A stretch of 57,233 nt of DNA from Mariniblastus sp. (GTDB lineage: Bacteria; Planctomycetota; Planctomycetia; Pirellulales; Pirellulaceae), in contig JAQXDZ010000052.1 in NCBI GenBank assembly GCA_029251085.1, forward strand, positions 1-57,233, given 5' to 3'. The notes under the pieces were generated by a model that worked only from the letters and a program-made list of their open reading frames with translations, was not told the origin of the DNA and made no database searches. Within the stretch, counting starts at the first letter, position 1, and each line of letters opens with the position of its first letter. Shown here piece by piece: positions 51,841 to 57,233 of the stretch. Position numbers and translations under genes: made by a program.

Positions 51841-53262
51841 TTAGGCGAATAGATCTTGAACAGGTTGGCCCTTTCCGTCTTCTGTGACGTAGAACGGACG
51901 CTGTTCGACGTCGAGAGCCGTGTCGGGGGCGATTCCCATCGCCTGAAAAATCGTGGCGTGTAGATCGCTAATGCTGACGGGGTTTTCAATGGCTAGGCAA
52001 GGTCGTTGGTCGGCGGTTTTTCCATAAAGTTTTCCTTTGCCAATTCCACCGCCGAACATCAAGACACTGCTTCCGCCGGTAAAGTGTCGGTGGAGTCCAT
52101 ATTGTTTCATTTCGGACAGGATATCTGCTTTGGCTCGGGACTGGTCGCGTGCGGTACTCCCCGGCACGCCTTCAATCATCATGTCACGGCTAAACTCACT
52201 CGCGAGGACAACCAGGGTTCGGTCGAGCAGCCCACGTTCCTCGAGATCGAGAATCAACTGCGAGATAGGGCGATCGATATCCTTTTTCATTTTGGCGACC
52301 GTCGTATGGCCATTTTCGTGAGTATCCCATGAGACAAAGGGCACATACTCGGTTGTGACTTCGATAAATCTTGCTCCAGCTTCCGTGAGTCGGCGAGCCA
52401 GTAAACATCCTTGCCCAAATCGCGATGTGTTGTAGATGTCATAAGACTCTTTTGGCTCACGTGTTAGATCGAATGCGGCTCGATCGGGTGAGCTTAACAG
52501 GCGGTAGGCATTTTCCATTGACCTCATCATCGATTCTTTTTGATAATCCGAGACGCGATCTTGATGTGTTTGATTCACGAGCTCACGATATTTTTTAAAT
52601 CGAGTTTTAAACCTTGCAGGTGTCATGCCTTTGGGAGGGCGTACGGACTCGATTGCTTGATCAGGATACGGGAGCACGAACGGGCCAAATTCGCTTCCTA
52701 AAAATCCTGCCGTGTGAAATGCTTTTAATTCTTCCTTTTCACCAACTCCTTCGAGACGCTGGCCGATATCGATGAAAGCTGGGATGGCAGGATTGCGAGG
52801 CCCGAGAAGTTTCGCCATCCATGCGCCTATGTGCGGAGCCGCAACGGTTTGAGGTGGGATGTATCCCGTATGCCAATGGTACTGATGACGAGAATGCAGA
52901 ATGTTACCGAGGTCAGCTTGGATGTGAGAGCGAATCAAGGTGCCACGATCAAGAACCTGAGCGATATTTTCTAATCCTTGAGTCAACTTGATTTCGTCGA
53001 CAACCGAATCGATTTCTGGAAAGGTCGAAATGATGTCTTTGGCCGCGAGTCCTTTTTTAAAGGGCTCATAATGTTTCGGGTCAAAAGTGTCGGGGGCTGC
53101 CATGCCACCACCCATCCAGAGCAAAATGCAAGTGTCTGCTGTGGCTGCAGGGGCGTTAACTTTGGCAGATGCCAACCGGGGCGCTCCACATGCGAGGGCT
53201 GCCATGGTTCCGGCACTTGTTTTTTTAAGAAATTCTCTGCGAGTTTCGTTTGAGCTGGACAT
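51841..53262 (-). CDS. DUF1501 protein with Tat signal
   Basis: A 473-residue exported protein. The ATG at 53262 gives MSSSNETRREFLKKTSAGTM, a twin-arginine signal; the open frame to 53277 begins with TTG. Family motifs include CILLWMGGGMAAPDTFDPKH, IRSHIQADLGNILHSRHQYH, FIEVTTEYVPFVSWDTHENG and LVVLASEFSRDMMIEG. It has diverged from the DUF1501 copy at 23797-25200 and is not a recent duplicate. It follows the PSCyt1-PSCyt2-PSD1 gene on the same strand after a 60-base gap, forming the second such pair of the window. Confidence 0.93.
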   Translation of the reverse strand: MSSSNETRREFLKKTSAGTMAALACGAPRLASAKVNAPAATADTCILLWMGGGMAAPDTFDPKHYEPFKKGLAAKDIISTFPEIDSVVDEIKLTQGLENIAQVLDRGTLIRSHIQADLGNILHSRHQYHWHTGYIPPQTVAAPHIGAWMAKLLGPRNPAIPAFIDIGQRLEGVGEKEELKAFHTAGFLGSEFGPFVLPYPDQAIESVRPPKGMTPARFKTRFKKYRELVNQTHQDRVSDYQKESMMRSMENAYRLLSSPDRAAFDLTREPKESYDIYNTSRFGQGCLLARRLTEAGARFIEVTTEYVPFVSWDTHENGHTTVAKMKKDIDRPISQLILDLEERGLLDRTLVVLASEFSRDMMIEGVPGSTARDQSRAKADILSEMKQYGLHRHFTGGSSVLMFGGGIGKGKLYGKTADQRPCLAIENPVSISDLHATIFQAMGIAPDTALDVEQRPFYVTEDGKGQPVQDLFA

Positions 53263-53300
53263 TTTGAATTCTGGCAATGAGTGAATCGGAATAGCTTAGT

Positions 53301-53328
53301 TTGGCATTTAGTTAATTGGCATTTAGTT
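53301..53328. repeat. Tandem duplication across the stop codon of the PSD1 gene
   Basis: TTGGCATTTAGTT occurs at 53301-53313 and 53316-53328. On the minus strand this repeats AACTAAATGCCAA with a 15-base period, so the duplicated stop codons are in the same frame, and a further in-frame TAA follows. Confidence 0.85.
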
Positions 53329-55794
53329 GATCAACTGAAATTCGGGTAACATCACAACCAACCAAAGGACGTCTTCAATGGCTTCGGTTTTGTTGTCTTG
53401 AATAGTGAATTTTAGGAGTTCTAGCTCTTGAGCGTTGGGGAGTCGGGAAAGCGCTTCGCTGTAGATTTCGTTAATTAATTGTTGGTCTGACCAAGCGTTT
53501 TTCTTTTGAAGCTCGATCCATTTTTTCGCGCCCATGTTTAGCCAGTTCGCGAGGATACTGCCATTGCTTAGATCCAATGCTTGTAATGTCGATAGCGAAT
53601 CTGGGCGAGTGGTAACCACTTGCTCTCGATTAGGACGCCCCAAAGAACGCATGAGAAGATTGGAGACAACTAAAGACGCGCGAGCCGTGGCCATCGAATT
53701 CGGCGATTGTTCCACGAGCGCTTTGGCTGAACCGATGCTGGAACGCACGGCAGCATAGGTCTTCCAGCCCTGGGGGATTACATTCGCGGCTGCCCAATCC
53801 GCTGGTTCTCCCGATTGATTTAACCCATTGGCTGTGATTGTTTGGTTGGTGAATTCCCAATCTGCACTGGAGTCAATGACTTGCCAGTTTTCGGTTGAGC
53901 TGTTTCGAAACAAGATCTCCGCTATCAATCCAGCAGGATTGGGGGCTTCGCCTTGGTTGACCGCTTTAATAATGATTGAGTTTTTACCTGACTTCAGGTG
54001 GTCACGGAGATTAGCAGTGACGGGTTGGGTCCAGTTTTTTCCTTCAGAAACGCGTTTGCCATTTACCCAAAGGGTGAATTCATTATCGCACGTCGCGATA
54101 CAATAAGCAGCTGAAGGGAGAGTTTCGAGTGAGAATGATTTTCGAAAATAAACGATTTCCTGGGCCGGTGATGACAAGGCGGGGGTGTTGCTCCAAATCC
54201 ATTTGGCTCCTGTTTTTTTCTGGCCAGTGGGGATAAGTTTCGCGTCGATTTTATTCGGGGCGGAGCCAGATAAATTCCAAACGGCATCGACGAATTGTTC
54301 TGCTGTCATCCTTTTCGTGGAGACACCAAGAAATCGGTATCTTTTAGCATCGGTCGATTCAGGTGATCTCGACTGTGACTGGTAAATTTTTGAGGACGCA
54401 ATCAGCCGTAGTGTGTGCTTTAAGTTGTAGTCGTTTTCGACAAGGTCAGCTGCCAGGAAATCGAGCAGAGGCTCAGACCAAGCTTCGTTTGCCATGACAT
54501 CGACAGGATGCACTAGTCCTCTGCCCGTCATGCGGTGCCATAAACGGTTAACAATCGTTCTCGCAAACCTCCCATTTCCATGAGTTGTCATCAATTTAGA
54601 GAGTTGTTCCAGTCGTTGCTCACGTGGAAGCGAGTGGTCGATATCACCTAGTTCCGGGAAAACGAACTTACTCGTTGCGGTTTGCCCAATTGGGATGTCG
54701 CACCGATGGATTTTGAGCGGTTGTTGAGCGGTGATGGCAGCCAAGCCATACGCGTCTTCGAGCCGCCAATCGTCGATGAAACTGTCGTGACATGATGCGC
54801 ACTTCATGTTGATACCAAGAAACACTTGCGAAATGTTCTGAGAAAATTGGAGGGGTTCAATCTGACTTGCATTAACCCTACCTCTCCACTTGATTCCTTT
54901 GATGAATCCAGCTGAATCCGCCGTTGGATTGATTAGCTCGCGGACAAATTGGTCGTACGGTTTGTTTTCGAGGAGAGATTGGTGCAACCATTGAGTGATT
55001 TGTTTTCTGCCTCCGTCAATATATCCCGTACCCACATAGTCATTTCGAAGCAAGTCATTCCAGAATGACATCCAGTGATCCGCGTAACTTCGATTTTGTG
55101 AAAGTAGCAAATCGATTAATTTCAGATTTTTATTTTTGCGTTTGTCGTCTTTATAAGTGGCAACTTCAATGGGAGTTGGAAGTAAGCCTAAAAGGTCGAG
55201 TTTTGCGCGGCGTAGAAATGCTCGATCTGAAAGAAGCTCAGGTGGTTGGATGTTGTTGGTTTGAAAATACTGGTCGATGAAATAGTCGATCGGGTTGTCT
55301 TTCGCACCTATCCCTGTAGGCAGGTTTGTCGTGCGAAGGGCGAGTGGTCTTTTAAACTGTTGTTTTTTTAGAGTTATCTCTGAGGGCCAAGGTAGTCCGG
55401 CGTCGATCCAGGTAGCCACTTTTTGAATTTCCACCGAGGTAAGAGTCGCACCTTCGGGGGGCATGATTTCTTCAGGGTCATCAGAAGTTACTCTGGAAAA
55501 AACTTCGCTTTTGAGGTGGTTCCCAAGAGAGATATTGCCGGATTTGATGAGTTGCTCACGTGTTTCAAGCGACAGTCCACCTTTGTAGACGCCATTGGAA
55601 TGACAGGTTGCGCATTTCATTTTTAGGAGTGGGAGAATGTCGTGTGAAAAATCTATCTTCTCTTGTGATTTCGCGGGGTCGACGGCAAAGAAAGTTAGAA
55701 TGGATACCAGAACCAAGGATAAGAATGAAGTTGGCTGGCGTGTAAGCGCAACGCCAAAAGCACGTAAGCCGTTGATTCGGTGTTTCAGGGTCAT
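53323..55794 (-). CDS. PSCyt1-PSCyt2-PSD1 (DUF1549/DUF1553) protein with inserted beta-sandwich
   Basis: An 823-residue exported protein. The signal segment is about residues 20-42. The PSCyt1 domain has a haem-c motif in LKMKCATCHSNGVYKGGLSL (CxxCH). PSCyt2 follows with IDYFIDQYFQTNNIQPPELL and MKCASCHDSFIDDWRLEDAY. PSD1 begins at RFARTIVNRLWHRMTGRGLV. Inside PSD1, after SGSAPNKIDAKL, about 130 residues form a sugar-binding-like beta-sandwich (IVYFRKSFSLETLPSAAYCI, then FTLWVNGKRVSEGKNW and LKSGKNSIIIKAVNQGE), unlike the standard domain. PSD1 then resumes (LLMRSLGRPNREQVVTTRPD). A DUF1501 gene follows downstream. Confidence 0.92.
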   Translation of the reverse strand: MTLKHRINGLRAFGVALTRQPTSFLSLVLVSILTFFAVDPAKSQEKIDFSHDILPLLKMKCATCHSNGVYKGGLSLETREQLIKSGNISLGNHLKSEVFSRVTSDDPEEIMPPEGATLTSVEIQKVATWIDAGLPWPSEITLKKQQFKRPLALRTTNLPTGIGAKDNPIDYFIDQYFQTNNIQPPELLSDRAFLRRAKLDLLGLLPTPIEVATYKDDKRKNKNLKLIDLLLSQNRSYADHWMSFWNDLLRNDYVGTGYIDGGRKQITQWLHQSLLENKPYDQFVRELINPTADSAGFIKGIKWRGRVNASQIEPLQFSQNISQVFLGINMKCASCHDSFIDDWRLEDAYGLAAITAQQPLKIHRCDIPIGQTATSKFVFPELGDIDHSLPREQRLEQLSKLMTTHGNGRFARTIVNRLWHRMTGRGLVHPVDVMANEAWSEPLLDFLAADLVENDYNLKHTLRLIASSKIYQSQSRSPESTDAKRYRFLGVSTKRMTAEQFVDAVWNLSGSAPNKIDAKLIPTGQKKTGAKWIWSNTPALSSPAQEIVYFRKSFSLETLPSAAYCIATCDNEFTLWVNGKRVSEGKNWTQPVTANLRDHLKSGKNSIIIKAVNQGEAPNPAGLIAEILFRNSSTENWQVIDSSADWEFTNQTITANGLNQSGEPADWAAANVIPQGWKTYAAVRSSIGSAKALVEQSPNSMATARASLVVSNLLMRSLGRPNREQVVTTRPDSLSTLQALDLSNGSILANWLNMGAKKWIELQKKNAWSDQQLINEIYSEALSRLPNAQELELLKFTIQDNKTEAIEDVLWLVVMLPEFQLIN

Positions 55795-55880
55795 AGCGTC
55801 TTGTCAGTATCGATTGATTTAGAATAATAGAGGGACTTGCGTTTAAGTTATCATAATTTGTTTGAAATACATAAATTTTA

Positions 55881-56234
55881 ATGTCATCACCAACTGAACA
55901 AAACGAATTGCCTTTTGAAATTGACGTCGAGAGCGTCAAGGAATTGAGGAACAGTAAAGCGGATTTTCTACTGCTTGATTGCCGAGAGCAGCAGGAGTTT
56001 GACCATTGTCGAATTGATGGATCATTGTTAATCCCTATGAACGAAACCCCCCAGCGAGTCGGTGAGCTAGAGCCCTATCGTGAAAAACGAATTGTGGTTC
56101 ATTGCCATCACGGTGGCCGCAGTCACAATGTTGGTCAATGGTTAATTGGGCAGGGCTTTCAGCAAGTGCAAAACATGACAGGCGGGATTGATGCCTGGAG
56201 CCTTTCGGTTGATCCCGAAATTCCTCGTTATTAG
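55881..56234 (+). CDS. Single-domain rhodanese-like protein
   Basis: A 117-residue cytoplasmic rhodanese. The pattern is FLLLDCREQQEFDHCRIDGS, then IVVHCHHGGRSHNVGQWLIG with catalytic Cys in the CHHGGRS loop, then VQNMTGGIDAWSLSVDPEIP. The six-residue active-site loop suits sulfur transfer. Such proteins often act with sulfur relay or are part of larger sulfurtransferases. It is divergent from the PSCyt1 protein gene across 86 bases. The ATG at 55881 is supported by the Ser/Pro start of the family. Confidence 0.92.
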   Translation: MSSPTEQNELPFEIDVESVKELRNSKADFLLLDCREQQEFDHCRIDGSLLIPMNETPQRVGELEPYREKRIVVHCHHGGRSHNVGQWLIGQGFQQVQNMTGGIDAWSLSVDPEIPRY

Positions 56235-56310
56235 ACGACGTCGCAACTGGACTGGTTTATTCTTTGCTCAAAATAATATCGATTAGAAACATCTACCCAT
56301 CGGATAAATA

Positions 56311-57066
56311 ATGAAATTAATCAGACGTTTTAGTTTTACCGTTCTCGTGACTTTCGTGATTGCCGGAAGTGCTGCTTTTGCCCAGAGTTCGGTAGACAAA
56401 CCAGGCCAGCAAGTCGAGGCTGTGTTTGAATCGAGTGATGGGGCGAAAGTGCCATATTTGATTTATCTGCCTAAAAACTACTCTGCCCAGAGCGATCAGG
56501 AGTTTGCCCTGCTCTATTTTCTGCATGGTCGTGGAGAGAGTAATGGGCCGCTAAGTTTGGTTGCCAAATGGGGGCCACCCAAATTTGCTGCCCGCGGTGA
56601 CGACTTGCCTTATATCGTCGTATCGCCACAGTGTCCAAGATCGGATCGCTGGTCTTCGGAGACGCAGCAGAAGCGATTGACCGAGTTGTTGGATGCGATT
56701 ACCAAGCGGTATCGAGTCAATCAAGAAAGTATCTTTTTGACCGGCCTCAGCATGGGTGGATATGGAACTTGGACGATGGCGACGAATTCTCCCGGTCGTT
56801 TTGCGGCTGTCGCCCCAATTTGTGGCGGCGGCGATCCGGCGAAGGCCGCTAATTTGGTCGACGTTCCAATTTGGGTTTTTCATGGCGACCAGGATAAGCC
56901 TGTGCCGTTTGAAAAGTCTGTAAAGATGGTCGATGCAATTACTAAAGCGGGGGGGGCCAAGGTCAGATTCACTACTATGGAGAACGTTGGCCATAACTGT
57001 TGGTCGGCCGCCTACGCAACCCCCGAGTTGTATCAGTGGATGAATGCTCAGGTAAAAAATAAGTAG
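56311..57066 (+). CDS. Secreted alpha/beta hydrolase (esterase/PHB-depolymerase-like)
   Basis: A 251-residue exported protein. Signal peptide about residues 1-25 (MKLIRRFSFTVLVTFVIAGS). The mature domain has LIYLPKNYSAQSDQEFALLY, the oxyanion-type FLHGRGES, the nucleophile elbow GLSMGGYGTW (Gly-x-Ser-x-Gly), an Asp in HGDQDKPVPF and a His in NVGHNCW, so a complete catalytic triad is visible. It belongs with esterase/dienelactone-hydrolase-like secreted enzymes; the substrate is unknown. It ends next to a convergent gene entering from the right edge. Confidence 0.93.
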   Translation: MKLIRRFSFTVLVTFVIAGSAAFAQSSVDKPGQQVEAVFESSDGAKVPYLIYLPKNYSAQSDQEFALLYFLHGRGESNGPLSLVAKWGPPKFAARGDDLPYIVVSPQCPRSDRWSSETQQKRLTELLDAITKRYRVNQESIFLTGLSMGGYGTWTMATNSPGRFAAVAPICGGGDPAKAANLVDVPIWVFHGDQDKPVPFEKSVKMVDAITKAGGAKVRFTTMENVGHNCWSAAYATPELYQWMNAQVKNK

Positions 57067-57233
57067 CAGTTAGAGTGTGATCAGGGTAGTTTTTGGACTG
57101 AATAAGGTTCTTGGCTGCGGTTGGCAACTCGGGAGTCACGAGTCCTCGAGTTGCGTAACCTGATTTTTGTTTAACCTTGAGAGCCTCGATGATTTTCGGA
57201 TGATCTGACTCCCAGTATCGGTTTGCCAATTCG
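56975..57233 (-). CDS. 3' end of an unidentified gene entering from the right
   Basis: A minus-strand frame runs off the right edge and would end at 56975, overlapping the 3' end of the hydrolase by 92 bases. The first part reads as plausible protein (RYWESDHPKIIEALKVKQKS, then GYATRGLVTPELP). The last 30 residues coincide with the hydrolase coding strand and look less natural. Such an overlap of convergent genes is unusual, so the true end might be different (a frameshift or a sequencing error could be involved). Family not recognised. Confidence 0.4.
   Translation of the reverse strand, partial: ELANRYWESDHPKIIEALKVKQKSGYATRGLVTPELPTAAKNLIQSKNYPDHTLTATYFLPEHSSTDTTRGLRRRPTNSYGQRSP

Overview
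This window looks like a chromosome segment of a planctomycete, probably of the Pirellulales type; that placement is an inference from gene content. The evidence is family level: two DUF1501 proteins paired with two PSCyt/PSD1 (DUF1549/DUF1553) proteins, two arylsulfatases, two PEP-CTERM proteins, a giant extracellular protein with an LEPR-XLL-type N-terminus and dockerin-like C-terminus, and a standalone FtsH-peptidase-like protein. Base composition is roughly balanced and I see no abrupt compositional break, phage, IS element or CRISPR array. The only hint of past rearrangement is a broken tRNA-Leu copy near 42.0 kb.

Layout. 0-3 kb: a small membrane protein, clpX, a strong bidirectional terminator and a PEP-CTERM protein. 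3.2-9.5 kb: a P-II protein lacking the usual uridylylation tyrosine, an ABC ATPase downstream of a large membrane protein, an overlapping Rieske/MazG-like pair, a secreted DUF6263-like protein and a UPF0173 hydrolase. 9.7-18.4 kb: housekeeping genes pgi and gpmI (divergent), rluB, rpsT and hemD, with a secreted DUF3500 protein, a lipoprotein and the M41-like protein between them. 18.4-28 kb: a secreted alpha/beta hydrolase, two arylsulfatases, then a convergent DUF1501 / PSCyt2-PSD1 pair. 28.2-30.1 kb: TadE-like and TadG-like proteins, the first with a long Lys/Asp repeat tail. 30.3-40.2 kb: a PQQ propeller protein, an FAD lactone oxidase, a second PEP-CTERM protein, a 1345-residue metalloprotease carrying a histidine-rich hexapeptide array, a SseA-like sulfurtransferase and a lipoprotein. 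40.7-51.7 kb: a secreted unknown, the tRNA-Leu remnant, an ABM-like protein, an intact tRNA-Leu(UAG), a DUF1570 peptidase, mscL, a UbiD decarboxylase, a LOG protein, two zinc-ribbon proteins and a CCA-adding-type nucleotidyltransferase. 51.8-57.2 kb: a second DUF1501 / PSCyt1-PSCyt2-PSD1 pair, a single-domain rhodanese, a secreted esterase and the 3' end of a gene entering from the right.

How the genes may work together. The sulfatases, the DUF1501/PSD1 pairs, the hydrolases and the PEP-CTERM and LEPR-XLL proteins fit a lifestyle of capturing and breaking down sulfated polysaccharide and protein at the cell surface. That is inferred from family context and not shown here. pgi and gpmI cover glycolysis, and hemD covers tetrapyrroles, which would serve the haem-binding PSCyt proteins.

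The least expected signals are (1) the HSEFHD-type array in the metalloprotease, (2) two convergent intergenic regions, rluB/rpsT and DUF1570/mscL, that each fold on paper into the same three-way-junction plan, and (3) a tRNA-Leu(UAA) 3' half that keeps its own terminator. No complete, clearly new multi-gene system is demonstrable from the sequence alone.
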